Source: a virus. Taken from it: 23,664 nt of DNA. A program made the translations under genes and the position numbers. Numbering within the stretch: position 1 is the first letter of the stretch; each line of letters opens with the position of its first letter. Location: positions 1 to 23,664 of IMG/VR virus record IMGVR_UViG_3300028837_000441, one strand, 5' to 3'. Positions 15,087 through 22,412 of this stretch are shown one piece after another. The notes under the pieces are model-generated. The model ran no database searches and was not told the origin of the DNA. It was given only the letters and a program-made list of their open reading frames with translations.

Positions 15087-15197
15087 AAGCAATGCCGTCT
15101 TGCCGGTTCGTGTGTGGTGCCGGTTTTTGTGCCAGAGCTTCGGGGGTAGGCGAGGTCTGCCCCCAACAGCTTACTGCGCCGAGAGAAAGGTCTAACG
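15087..15197 (+). other. Intergenic leader with hairpins
   Basis: No gene is visible here. There is a weak GCCGG...GCCGG inverted repeat followed by TTTTTG near 15103-15128, possibly a poor terminator, and a bulged hairpin at 15136-15171 in which AGCT/AGCT and GGGGG/CCCCC pair. Confidence 0.3.
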
Positions 15198-15263
15198 ATG
15201 GCAGTAGCTAACAATGAAGTTCAGGTAGAGTGGCCCAGTGCGACGTCTAAATCAATGGCGTAA
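15198..15263 (+). CDS. Short leader frame or truncated 5' end of the adhesin
   Basis: An ATG at 15198 opens 21 codons, MAVANNEVQVEWPSATSKSM then A and a TAA at 15261. The frame is the same as that of the adhesin that starts 12 bases after the TAA, so a single stop separates them. AAAGG lies upstream. The sequence resembles the beginnings of small phage structural proteins, so it may be the remnant of a lost gene or a leader peptide. Confidence 0.35.
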   Translation: MAVANNEVQVEWPSATSKSMA

Positions 15264-15275
15264 GCAGGTGCGTTA

Positions 15276-16973
15276 ATGGCTAACGACTTTTCAGGTGACG
15301 GAAACTGCCTGGCTGTGTATCGGCAGGAAAGCGGTGCCCTGACGACCGACTCGAAGGGCTCCAATACCCTGACGAACAGCGGCGGGGTGACGGCCAACGC
15401 GGCGACTTATCGTGAAGGCTCATATTCCGGCGACTACACCTACACGGCACCGGATTACCTGTCGCTCGCCAACGCCAGTCTTCCTGCCACTTGGCCGGGC
15501 AAGGCGTCGCACGATTTCTCAGTGACGGCACATTTCCGGTGTGACAGCTTGAACTATCGCTGCATCGCCGGCGTCTATCACACCGCCGACGATGACCGGT
15601 CCTGGGTGATTGAGATATGGAACGACAGCGGGACCTACAAGATTCGCGTGGTCATCGGAAAATCCAGCGGGGCCGATTGGGACATCTACTCCCACGCCAC
15701 CGGCCTGTCGGTCAACACGTGGTATTTCGTCGCCCTGATCGTGGACATGGACGGCAACATCAAGATCAGGTTGTCCGAATGGAACGGTTCCTCTTACGAC
15801 CACGAGGGCACCGACATTGATACATCGCTCTTGAACGCCATGAGCGCCACGAGTGCAGATTTCAGGATTGGCTCTCGATCTGATTCGGTAAATCCGTGGA
15901 GTGGTCAGATTGATGAAGTGTGCGTCTTCGATGACCTGCTGACGGATCAGGAAGCCGACGACATCCGTGACGGGTCATATAGTCCATCACCGGGAAATCT
16001 AACAGCCGCCGTCTCCGATAGCGTGACGATTGGTGAATCCGTCTCCGCAGAGGTGACGCCCCTGGAGGCGGTAGTTGCAGACGCGCTGTCGATCGGCGAG
16101 GGGGTCGCGTCCAAAGAGACACCACTGGAGGCGGTGGTTGCAGACAGCCTTGACATTGCCGAGTCTGTGGAGGCGAACGCGAATCTCGCAGTGACCATCT
16201 CGGATGGCGTGACGATCGGTGAATCCGTGTCAGCACAGGTAACTCCGCTGCTGGCCGTGGTTGCAGACAGCCTTGACATTGCCGAGTCTGTGGAGGCGAA
16301 CGCGAATCTCGCAGTGACCATCTCGGATGGCGTGACGATCGGTGAATCCGTGTCAGCACAGGTAACTCCGCTGCTGGCCGTGGCTGCGGAAAGCGTGGAC
16401 ATCGCTGAGGCCCTGGAGGCGAACGCGAATCTCGCAGTGACCATCTCGGATGGCGTGGCGATCGGAGAATCCGTGTCAGTGGCAGTGACACCGCTGCTGG
16501 TATCGGTCGCCGACAGTCTTGGCATCGCTGAGGCCGTGGCAGCCAGTAAGAACCCGGTGGCCACCGTCTCCGATAGTATGGGGATCGGAGAATCCGTAGC
16601 GGCCGAGGTGACGCCCCTGCTGGCGGTGGTCGCGGACGCGCTGTCGATCGGCGATGTCGCCGTAGCCCAAGAGACGCTGCTGCTGGTATCGGTCGCCGAC
16701 AGTCTTGGCATCGCTGAGGCCACAGCGATTGAGATACCCGTACTGGAAGTCATGACCAGTGACGTACTGGTGCTGGTCGATCAAGTCCTGGCCACACGAA
16801 TAGGGGGTCTTTCAGCGACACAGGCGGAGGCCTTGCATGTTATCGATCAGTGTATGGCCGAGATCACCCCATTGTTGGCAGTAACCAGCGACTCGCTACA
16901 AATTAGTGACGCGGCGCTCGCCAATAGCAGTATGGCCATCCTGGCATTTCTGATGCTCAAGAAACATCGTTAG
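15276..16973 (+). CDS. LamG-like adhesin with 41-residue repeats
   Basis: The 565-residue protein has a concanavalin/LamG-like domain at about residues 1-235. It shows the family pattern: HDFSVTAHFRCD, SWVIEIWNDSGTYKIRVVIG, NTWYFVALIVDMDGNIKIRL and a closing PWSGQIDEVCVFDDLLTDQE, where the last is the typical D-E-hydrophobic end. From about residue 246 on it has Val/Ala/Asp/Ser-rich repeats (SDGVTIGESVSAQVTPLLAV and ADSLDIAESVEANANLAV), about 41 residues per period, and ends in a hydrophobic stretch plus KKHR. LamG domains bind sugars, so a surface fiber that binds host glycans is likely. It lies in the structural operon after the coat region. AGGTG precedes the ATG by six bases. Confidence 0.75.
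   Translation: MANDFSGDGNCLAVYRQESGALTTDSKGSNTLTNSGGVTANAATYREGSYSGDYTYTAPDYLSLANASLPATWPGKASHDFSVTAHFRCDSLNYRCIAGVYHTADDDRSWVIEIWNDSGTYKIRVVIGKSSGADWDIYSHATGLSVNTWYFVALIVDMDGNIKIRLSEWNGSSYDHEGTDIDTSLLNAMSATSADFRIGSRSDSVNPWSGQIDEVCVFDDLLTDQEADDIRDGSYSPSPGNLTAAVSDSVTIGESVSAEVTPLEAVVADALSIGEGVASKETPLEAVVADSLDIAESVEANANLAVTISDGVTIGESVSAQVTPLLAVVADSLDIAESVEANANLAVTISDGVTIGESVSAQVTPLLAVAAESVDIAEALEANANLAVTISDGVAIGESVSVAVTPLLVSVADSLGIAEAVAASKNPVATVSDSMGIGESVAAEVTPLLAVVADALSIGDVAVAQETLLLVSVADSLGIAEATAIEIPVLEVMTSDVLVLVDQVLATRIGGLSATQAEALHVIDQCMAEITPLLAVTSDSLQISDAALANSSMAILAFLMLKKHR
16012..16730 (+). repeat. Repeat array in the adhesin, 123-bp period
   Basis: The repeats have a period of 123 bases (41 residues). 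The copies at 16134-16256 and 16257-16379 are identical by eye. The one at 16380-16502 is diverged, and a further copy follows. A block near 16500 recurs near 16687. Recombination could change the copy number without breaking the frame. Confidence 0.85.
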
Positions 16974-16983
16974 GAGAATAACT

Positions 16984-17457
16984 ATGGCTCGCAGAAAACA
17001 ACAGCGCGAACGGGTCGCCATCAAGGGCTTTTTCCGGGTCCAGATCCGCGACAAGGCGACCGGCAAGATCGTAGGCGATAGCGGGCTGGTGGAAAATCAG
17101 GTCACGAACTACGGGATGCAGTTTTGCTTTGTCGGGGCCCCAATCAAAGGGACCAGCTCCGTCCAGATCGCCGGGGCCATGCTGGGTAACGGCACGGTTC
17201 CTGCATCGGATGCAACGGAACTCCCGACAGCCAATACGGACTACTACTCCACCGTGGGCCAAGCGATCAACGGGAGCACTCAGGGTCAGTTGACGCAATC
17301 GTTCGACGGCACGCTGGGTGCGGCAACGCTTGCGAATATGGGCCTGCTGGCGGCCTCCGATGGGAGTCTGATTTGCGGCAATACGTTCGCGTCATCCGCC
17401 CTGGCGACGACGCAGGACATCAACATCACCTACAACCTCAACTACTCGACGAGCTGA
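16984..17457 (+). CDS. Phage structural protein, unknown family
   Basis: The 157-residue protein starts with a basic tract (MARRKQQRERVAIKGFFRVQ) and then has a beta-rich body: IRDKATGKIVGDSGLVENQV, QIAGAMLGNGTVP and a Ser/Thr/Ala-rich end (TTQDINITYNLNYSTS). The IKGFFRVQIRDKATGKIV...NQVTNYG opening is common among small phage virion proteins encoded near head-tail fibers. It is co-transcribed with the adhesin (10 bases apart) and with the methyltransferase (6 bases apart). I infer a virion decoration or fiber-attachment protein; no family is firmly recognised. Confidence 0.65.
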   Translation: MARRKQQRERVAIKGFFRVQIRDKATGKIVGDSGLVENQVTNYGMQFCFVGAPIKGTSSVQIAGAMLGNGTVPASDATELPTANTDYYSTVGQAINGSTQGQLTQSFDGTLGAATLANMGLLAASDGSLICGNTFASSALATTQDINITYNLNYSTS

Positions 17458-17463
17458 CCAACG

Positions 17464-18003
17464 ATGGCCAGTCGCGTCAAGAAGAGATTGTTTGCGGGCA
17501 TGATGGGCGTCAAGCTCGACGTGGGCTGCGGTTGCAACAAGCAGTCCGGCTGTATCGGGATCGACTATCTCAAACTGCCGGGCGTGGATATCGTCCACGA
17601 CATTCAGCGATTCCCCTGGCCGGTCCCCAGCAGTGTATGTTCGATGATCCTCATGTCCCATTCCTGGGAGCATGTCGAGCCAAAGTATCGTTCCAGATTG
17701 ATGGACGAATGCTGGCGTATCTGCCGGTGGGACGGGCAACTGTTGATTGCCGCGCCGTATGCCAACAGCTTTCTGGCCAACGCCCATCCGGAGCACTACG
17801 GCTGCCCGAACGAGGCGACATTCCAGTTTTACGACCCGGATTATCCACTGTTCATCTCAGGGTCGTATGGGCTGGTCAAGCCGTGGAAGATCGTCCGCAA
17901 CGAGGCGAACCTGGGCGGTTGTATCGAGGTGATCCTGGAGCCACGCAAAACGAAAGGAGGTCGCCCATGCCTGCCGAAAGGACCGGCATCCATGAAGAAG
18001 TGA
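17464..18003 (+). CDS. SAM-dependent methyltransferase, class I
   Basis: The 179-residue protein contains motif I, KLDVGCGCN (residues 17-25), and the following acidic residue in CIGIDYLK, then SHSWEHVEP (the common H.eHv block) and the strand QLLIAAPYANS. This is the core of a methyltransferase type 11 fold. The C-terminal 20 residues are basic. The substrate cannot be read from sequence; similar small enzymes accompany glycosyltransferases in sugar-modification clusters, and one follows here. It lies 6 bases after the previous stop, inside an otherwise structural operon. Its end overlaps a short frame that starts at 17967. Confidence 0.75.
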   Translation: MASRVKKRLFAGMMGVKLDVGCGCNKQSGCIGIDYLKLPGVDIVHDIQRFPWPVPSSVCSMILMSHSWEHVEPKYRSRLMDECWRICRWDGQLLIAAPYANSFLANAHPEHYGCPNEATFQFYDPDYPLFISGSYGLVKPWKIVRNEANLGGCIEVILEPRKTKGGRPCLPKGPASMKK

Positions 18004-18125
18004 AGGCGGCGATAACGGACAAGAGAACCGATGGTCAAACGAAAGAGCAATCCGAAACACACGACCGAGCAGGTGACGGCGAATACGACGGTGATCCGCA
18101 GCGGCGCCAACGGCAATCCGCGTAA
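17967..18125 (+). CDS. Overlapping 52-codon frame with a perfect ribosome site
   Basis: ATG 17967 is preceded by AAAGGAGGT, the strongest Shine-Dalgarno match in this region, five bases away. The frame (MPAERTGIHEEVKAAITDKR, then a very hydrophilic Glu/Asp/Arg/Gln-rich end) overlaps the methyltransferase end and the first 31 codons of the glycosyltransferase in other frames. It may be a real small protein or a translational lead-in to the glycosyltransferase, whose own ribosome site is weak. The codon content of the second half looks like a shadow of the glycosyltransferase frame, so confidence is low. Confidence 0.35.
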   Translation: MPAERTGIHEEVKAAITDKRTDGQTKEQSETHDRAGDGEYDGDPQRRQRQSA

Positions 18126-18879
18126 GCGATTGCTTATTGCGACGCCGACGCTGGGTCTGATCCGCATGGAATGGGCCCTCATGCGCTATGGGCAGGTGAT
18201 CCCGTGCAATTGGGCCGCGCATGACGTGAACATCGGAGTTGGCTTCACCGTGCCGATGCACTACCTGGTCGCCGACGCACAGAACATCGCTGTTGACCAC
18301 ATGCTCGCGCAGAATTACGAATGGTTGTTATTGTGGGAGGACGATGTCGTAGCGCCACCGGATCTCTTCACGCGCCTTGATGACTACATCACCAGCGCCG
18401 ACATCCCGGTTGTGAGCGGTCTCTACTTTCTCAAAGCAGATCGCTCTGAGCCGATTTGTTATCGCGGACGCGGCACCCGCTGCTTTACGGATTTCACGTT
18501 GGGCAACCGCGTTTGGGTTGATGGTGTTCCGACCGGCCTGTTACTGATTCACCGGGACATCCTCCAATTATTGTCGGACGATTCCGAGCCGTATACGACG
18601 CTGGGGGGAAAGGTGGTTCGCAAGGTGTTCGAGACACCGAGCCGCGTCGTCCAGCAACCGCAGACCGGCAATTGGGACCGGCTCCAGGGAACCAGTGATC
18701 TGGCATGGTGCCGACGTGTGATAGCCGATCGCGTATTGGCCCGCGCCGGCTGGCCGGAAATCCAGCGGCGTCGATACCCGTTCCTGCTCGATACGGGGAT
18801 TCTTTGCCGCCACATTGATTTAAGCAGCGGCCGGCAGTACCCGCCGCCGCAGATTCTTAAACGATACGAAAGGCACTGA
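18031..18879 (+). CDS. Glycosyltransferase, GT-A type
   Basis: The 282-residue protein has a GT-A core beginning at about residue 32 (KRLLIATPTLGLIRMEWAL), a nucleotide-sugar region FTVPMHYLVADAQNIAVDHM, and the metal-binding LLLWEDDVVAPPDLF where EDD equals the DxD motif. Later parts, VSGLYFLKADRSEP and VDGVPTGLLLIHRDIL, fit family-2-like transferases. The first 31 residues are polar and may be disordered or an incorrect start. It would add sugar to phage DNA, virion protein or a host polymer. It is downstream of a methyltransferase and upstream of connector genes, an uncommon site for such an enzyme. Membrane segments are absent. Confidence 0.75.
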   Translation: MVKRKSNPKHTTEQVTANTTVIRSGANGNPRKRLLIATPTLGLIRMEWALMRYGQVIPCNWAAHDVNIGVGFTVPMHYLVADAQNIAVDHMLAQNYEWLLLWEDDVVAPPDLFTRLDDYITSADIPVVSGLYFLKADRSEPICYRGRGTRCFTDFTLGNRVWVDGVPTGLLLIHRDILQLLSDDSEPYTTLGGKVVRKVFETPSRVVQQPQTGNWDRLQGTSDLAWCRRVIADRVLARAGWPEIQRRRYPFLLDTGILCRHIDLSSGRQYPPPQILKRYERH

Positions 18880-18881
18880 CG

Positions 18882-19457
18882 ATGCAATCGGTCATTCCGG
18901 GACAGGCCAATACGCTCATAGCCGATATGGATAAGCGGTCCGACGGCTCACCCATTACCGCGGGCACGGTGACGTTCTATGTGGTCGCCCTGACCGGCAC
19001 CAACGCAGGCAAGTGGTTCAAAACCGCCGACGATAGCTGGTCGGCAACGGAGGAACCAGCCGGGACGGGGACGCACAAGGCCGACGGCCATTGGCTGTCC
19101 TCCATCGACGCGGCGGCGTGGTCCTACGGTGTGCTGTATTTCATGTACGCGAAGGAATCCGGCGACCTGCACCTGCCCTACTCCGACCAGGTGGTGCCAT
19201 CGCTGGCTATCGGGGCTATCGGGACCGGTGAAACCGCGTGGACCTACACGTTGACCGAAACCGGCACGGGCGACCCCATCCCCGATGCGGAAGTGTGGGT
19301 TACGACGGACCTCGCCGGCAACAATATCATCTACGACGGCCAGACCGACGTCAATGGGCAGGTGACGTTCTATTTGACGCCCGGCACGTATTACATCTGG
19401 CGACGCAAGGCGGGATACACATTTGACCCGCAACCTGACGTGGAGGTCATCTCGTAA
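18882..19457 (+). CDS. Structural protein with carboxypeptidase-regulatory-like domain
   Basis: The 191-residue protein has an N-terminal beta-rich domain (MQSVIPGQANTLIADM, TAGTVTFYVVALTGTNAGKW) and, from about residue 118, a carboxypeptidase-regulatory-like/Ig fold: TETGTGDPIPDAEVWVTTDL, then TDVNGQVTFYLTPGTYYIWR, matching the G..V.G.v.f.L.pG.Y pattern of such domains. These folds occur in surface proteins and bind other proteins or sugars. It could be a neck or fiber-like protein; the family is not fixed. It ends in TAATG, overlapping the next start by one base. Confidence 0.65.
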   Translation: MQSVIPGQANTLIADMDKRSDGSPITAGTVTFYVVALTGTNAGKWFKTADDSWSATEEPAGTGTHKADGHWLSSIDAAAWSYGVLYFMYAKESGDLHLPYSDQVVPSLAIGAIGTGETAWTYTLTETGTGDPIPDAEVWVTTDLAGNNIIYDGQTDVNGQVTFYLTPGTYYIWRRKAGYTFDPQPDVEVIS

Positions 19458-20011
19458 TGGCAGGCAGCGGAACAGGCACACCGATTTCGATAGTGACGTC
19501 CTTCGTGGTCGAGGATGGTAGCGGCAAGGCCGACGCCAACAGCTACGTCTCGGTGGCCGAGGCCGATACGTACCACAGCAACGTGACGCAATCGAGCGAC
19601 TGGTCGGCAGCGAGCGGCTCTGACAAGGAAAATGCCCTGATCGTGGCCACCGAGTATCTCGACGCCGAGTACCAGGGCCGGTGGCGAGGTCTCCGGGCGA
19701 GCCAGACTCAGGCGCTGGCGTGGCCGCGGGCATCGGTTGAGAATGACGATGGCTACCTTTTATCACCCACTGAGGTGCCCCAAAAACTCAAGGATGCTTG
19801 CGCTTGGCTGGCTCTGCGTGTCGTGCTGGGAGATGAGCTGCTCGCGGTCGTTGCGGAACCGGGCTCGATCACGTCGGAGAGCATCACGGCTGGCCCGATC
19901 ACTGAATCGAAGACCTATGCCAGCGGAAGACCGCACGGCTATCAATATCCCAAGGTCGAGGGGCTGCTGAGGGAGTTACTGGAAAGCGCCTCGCGGGTCT
20001 ATCGCGGCTGA
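19457..20011 (+). CDS. Head-tail connector, DnaT-like / gp6-type
   Basis: The 184-residue protein begins with a Gly/Ser/Thr-rich leader, then VVEDGSGKADANSYVSVAEA and ADTYHSN. The ADANSYVSVAEAD block is the mark of the phage family listed as DnaT-like or head-tail connector, in which this N-terminal stretch precedes a helical bundle (LKDACAWLALRVVLGDELL, EGLLRELLESASRVYRG). Homologues plug the portal exit. The place before the closure, gp10-like and tail-terminator genes supports this. The DnaT label is only a database family name; replication is not implied. Confidence 0.75.
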   Translation: MAGSGTGTPISIVTSFVVEDGSGKADANSYVSVAEADTYHSNVTQSSDWSAASGSDKENALIVATEYLDAEYQGRWRGLRASQTQALAWPRASVENDDGYLLSPTEVPQKLKDACAWLALRVVLGDELLAVVAEPGSITSESITAGPITESKTYASGRPHGYQYPKVEGLLRELLESASRVYRG

Positions 20012-20030
20012 AACAGAAAGGAGTAGTGAG

Positions 20031-20093
20031 ATGCCCTGCCACGGCGACAAGAAACGAAAAACCAAGAAGCGTAAGAGGGGACGCAAACGCTGA
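20031..20093 (+). CDS. Very basic 20-residue microprotein
   Basis: ATG 20031 follows AAAGGAG by seven bases. The 20-codon frame (MPCHGDKKRKTKKRKRGRKR) is almost all Lys/Arg after its first six residues and ends in TGATG, overlapping the next ATG. Such a strong ribosome site in front of a Lys/Arg-rich peptide suggests a real product, perhaps a nucleic-acid- or virion-binding microprotein. No known family is recognised. Confidence 0.45.
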   Translation: MPCHGDKKRKTKKRKRGRKR

Positions 20094-20369
20094 TGGCGCT
20101 GACGCCCGAGAAAGTCCTGGCGCTGGTGACGCGATTCGGTGTCGATGGGAGCCGGATCGGGTGAGGCCGAACGATACGGCCTAGTCGATGGCGTGACCGA
20201 GGCGGACCTGTTCACCATCGTCAGCTCGTCGGGCATGAGCATTGTGCCCGTCGTGGGCATGGAGCTGCTCTATGACGGTAAAACCTATTCGATCGTGGGC
20301 GTGACGCCCTATCCCTACAAGACGCACATCCTGGGCTGGGGCCTGGCTATCGCAACGAAGGCGGATTGA
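20093..20369 (+). CDS. Head-closure-like protein split across two frames
   Basis: ATG 20093 opens MALTPEKVLALVTRFGVDGS but stops at TGA 20162. The frame one base further along continues without gap: EAERYGLVDGVTEADLF, SSGMSIVPVVGMELLYDGKT and HILGWGLAIATKAD to 20369. Joined by a +1 shift at GGG-TGA, it would give a 91-residue protein of the size and position of a head-closure or stopper protein. The second part has only poor starts of its own (GTG 20139, ATG 20145) with no clear ribosome site. It is either a programmed +1 shift, a frameshift mutation or a sequencing error. Confidence 0.5.
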
Positions 20370-20756
20370 ATGAATGCTGAGCAGTTCAATCAGGTGGTTC
20401 GAGGGTTCGGCGAGCAGGTCGTGCCCAAATTGGTACAGACCGCGCAAAAGAAGATCTGCTTCGATGGCGCGCGCAAGCTGATTAAGCGAACGCCGGTCAA
20501 ACACGGGCGCGCACGCGGCGGCTGGCAAGCGGCCATCGACAACGCGCCTCAGGGCCAAGTGGAGCGGCTCGACCCCGGCGGAGACGCGACGATTGCGGCA
20601 GCCAACGCCGTCATCGACAAACTGCTGGCCTTCTGCGTCTGCTACATCACCAACAACGTGGCCTACATTCTCGATTTGGAGCAGGGTCACAGTGCCCAGG
20701 CGCCCAACGGGATGCTGGCCGTGACGTTTGCGGAACTCGTGAGCAGCCTGAAATGA
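20370..20756 (+). CDS. HK97 gp10-like neck/tail protein
   Basis: The 128-residue protein has the hallmark of the gp10-like family: KLIKRTPVKHGRARGGWQAA in the first half and YITNNVAYILDLEQGHSAQA followed by PNGML in the second, where the pattern T.N..pYA..lE.GhS..aP.G is typical. These proteins join head connector and tail in siphoviruses. It follows the split head-closure frame, abutting its stop, and overlaps the tail-terminator start by 4 bases (ATGA). It is about the usual length. Confidence 0.85.
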   Translation: MNAEQFNQVVRGFGEQVVPKLVQTAQKKICFDGARKLIKRTPVKHGRARGGWQAAIDNAPQGQVERLDPGGDATIAAANAVIDKLLAFCVCYITNNVAYILDLEQGHSAQAPNGMLAVTFAELVSSLK

Positions 20757-21157
20757 CGGACGCAGAGATTCACAACGCGATTCGCACTCGATTCAGCGCC
20801 GAGGTGGCGACCCCCCAGGGCCTGTGGACGATCTACGACAACCAGGACAAGGCCGCCCCTCAGGACGGGACCCGCTGGTGCCGGTTGACCATTCTGCGCG
20901 GTGACAGCGAACGGCGGACCATCGGCACGAGGGAATACCGCGACCGGGGCGTGGCCATCGCACAACTGTTCGACCCGAAGGCCGAGGGAGATGGGTACCT
21001 ATTGGACCTGGGCGGTGCGGTCAAGACGGCGTTCAACGACGTGACGGCCTCCGGTGTGCGGTACGGAGCAGTGACCGTGCGACCGGTGGGCCGCAGAAAG
21101 AGCGATTACCAGATCAATGTGGAGATCCCGTTCCAGGCCGACAGTCAGGAGGCTTGA
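20753..21157 (+). CDS. Tail terminator, DUF4128-like
   Basis: The 134-residue protein begins MTDAEIHNAIRTRFSAEV, has WTIYDNQDKAAP and continues with RLTILRGDSERRTIGT. The G-x-x-Y-R-D/R-G-V...QLF.P strand (REYRDRGVAIAQLFDP) matches the tail-terminator fold (DUF4128 and relatives), in which short strands form a ring capping the tail tube. It ends in IPFQADSQEA. It lies between the gp10-like and tail-tube genes, as in other siphoviruses. Confidence 0.75.
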   Translation: MTDAEIHNAIRTRFSAEVATPQGLWTIYDNQDKAAPQDGTRWCRLTILRGDSERRTIGTREYRDRGVAIAQLFDPKAEGDGYLLDLGGAVKTAFNDVTASGVRYGAVTVRPVGRRKSDYQINVEIPFQADSQEA

Positions 21158-21166
21158 GTTTTTTTT
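21135..21166 (+). terminator. Weak terminator candidate before tail-tube gene
   Basis: A 5-pair stem (AGGCC with GGCTT, one GU) overlaps the end of the tail-terminator gene and is followed after 3 bases by eight T residues at 21159-21166. The T run is strong but the hairpin is weak. Confidence 0.25.
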
Positions 21167-21186
21167 GGTCATCAATACCCCTATTT

Positions 21187-21216
21187 GGAGGCTTCTAGAA
21201 CCAGGCCTCCGGGAGG
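21187..21216 (+). promoter_or_regulatory. Hairpin that may govern the tail-tube ribosome site
   Basis: GGAGGC at 21187-21192 can pair with GCCTCC at 21205-21210. The same CCTCC is next to the ribosome site GGGAGG at 21211-21216, six bases before ATG 21223. The upstream pairing could keep that site free. Confidence 0.3.
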
Positions 21217-21222
21217 TCCAGA

Positions 21223-22386
21223 ATGAGTGATACATCAAGAGTCCAACTGGCGTACATCGCCGAGCCATCAGACGAGTACGGCACCCAGAAGACTGGCAGC
21301 AACCTCCAGCTCCTGCGTCTCAGCGGTGAAAGCCTCAAACAGGAGCACGGAACGACGGTCTCCAATGAGATCCGCTCGGACCGCCAGCGCACCAATGTGC
21401 GCCGGACCCGGATTAGTGCCTCCGGCGCGGTCAATGCCGAATTGAGCTACGGGACCTACGACGACTTCTTGGCGGCGGCGCTGCTGTCCTCGGCGTGGAG
21501 CACTCTGGTGACGGTCGGGCCCGTCATCACGATCAGTGCGGCCGTGTCCGACAACAGCTTCAACGATTCCGGAAGCGGCTTCGGGTCTCTGGTGGCGAAC
21601 CAGTGGATCAACGTCACCGGCTTCACGACGCCGGGCAACAATGGCCTCTTCAAGATCCTCACTGCGGCCGCCGGCAAGATCACCGTCAGCGGCGGCACGC
21701 TCGCCGACGAGGACGCCGGGGAGTCCGTCACGATCAAGATGGGTCCGCAGATCGTCAACGGCACGACGCTGGCCACCTTCAACCTGGAGCGCAAATACAC
21801 GGACCTGGCAAGCGAGCTGTCTCTTTTCCTGGGCATGGCGGCCAATCAGCTCACGCTCAATGTCCCCGTGGAGGGACTCGTGACCGCCAGCTTCGAGTTC
21901 ATGGGAAAGAGTGAAGGCAGCCTCGCCGCCAGCGGCGGCACCGGTTACGACGCCGCCACGAGCAGTCAACCGTTCTCGGCGCTCGATGTGACCGCCATCC
22001 TGGAAAACCAGGCGGCGATGGACGTCGTGGGGTTCTCCCTGGCACTCAACAACAATCTGCGGACACGCATGGTCGTGGGCAGCGCCGGAGTGGTTAGCGT
22101 CGGCCAGGGCCCCATCGACCTGACGGGCGGCTTGCAGGGGTACTACGACTCGAAGACCCTGTACGATAAATTCCTCAATGAGACGGCCAGCTCACTGGCC
22201 CTCTGCCTGACCGACCCCGCCGGCAACAAGATGATCGTGGATATGCCGCAACTGAAATTCACCGCCACACCCAACGGACGAAACGCCGATGGGCCCAGCG
22301 GAGACTGTATGACCGACCTGCAATTCACGGCGTACCGCGATGCGACCGAGGACGTGACACTGCGCATCGCACAGTTTGCAGCTTAA
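21223..22386 (+). CDS. Phage tail tube protein
   Basis: The 387-residue protein matches the tail-tube family with the start SRVQLAYIAEPSDEYGTQKT, SNLQLLRLSGESLKQEHGTT, and SNEIRSDRQRTNVRRTRISA, which correspond to the conserved S.Ei..dR...d..r....s.G blocks. Then come ELSYGTYDDFLAAALLSSAW, an inserted domain of about residues 95-190, and the C-terminal part with SFEFMGKSEGSLAASGGTGY. The ring-shaped product stacks to form the tail lumen. It is longer than the minimal tail tube because of the insertion. GGGAGG precedes its ATG. Confidence 0.85.
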   Translation: MSDTSRVQLAYIAEPSDEYGTQKTGSNLQLLRLSGESLKQEHGTTVSNEIRSDRQRTNVRRTRISASGAVNAELSYGTYDDFLAAALLSSAWSTLVTVGPVITISAAVSDNSFNDSGSGFGSLVANQWINVTGFTTPGNNGLFKILTAAAGKITVSGGTLADEDAGESVTIKMGPQIVNGTTLATFNLERKYTDLASELSLFLGMAANQLTLNVPVEGLVTASFEFMGKSEGSLAASGGTGYDAATSSQPFSALDVTAILENQAAMDVVGFSLALNNNLRTRMVVGSAGVVSVGQGPIDLTGGLQGYYDSKTLYDKFLNETASSLALCLTDPAGNKMIVDMPQLKFTATPNGRNADGPSGDCMTDLQFTAYRDATEDVTLRIAQFAA

Positions 22387-22412
22387 TCCACACCAATAAG
22401 GAGTCTGGCACA

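Noticed and set aside
16134-16502. CRISPR-like repeat
   Set aside because: Repeats are adjacent with no spacers and keep a reading frame in the adhesin.
15947-16753. A 268-codon minus-strand frame across the adhesin repeats
   Set aside because: It reflects the repeats read in antisense; low-complexity Ser/Ala-rich content and no supporting start.
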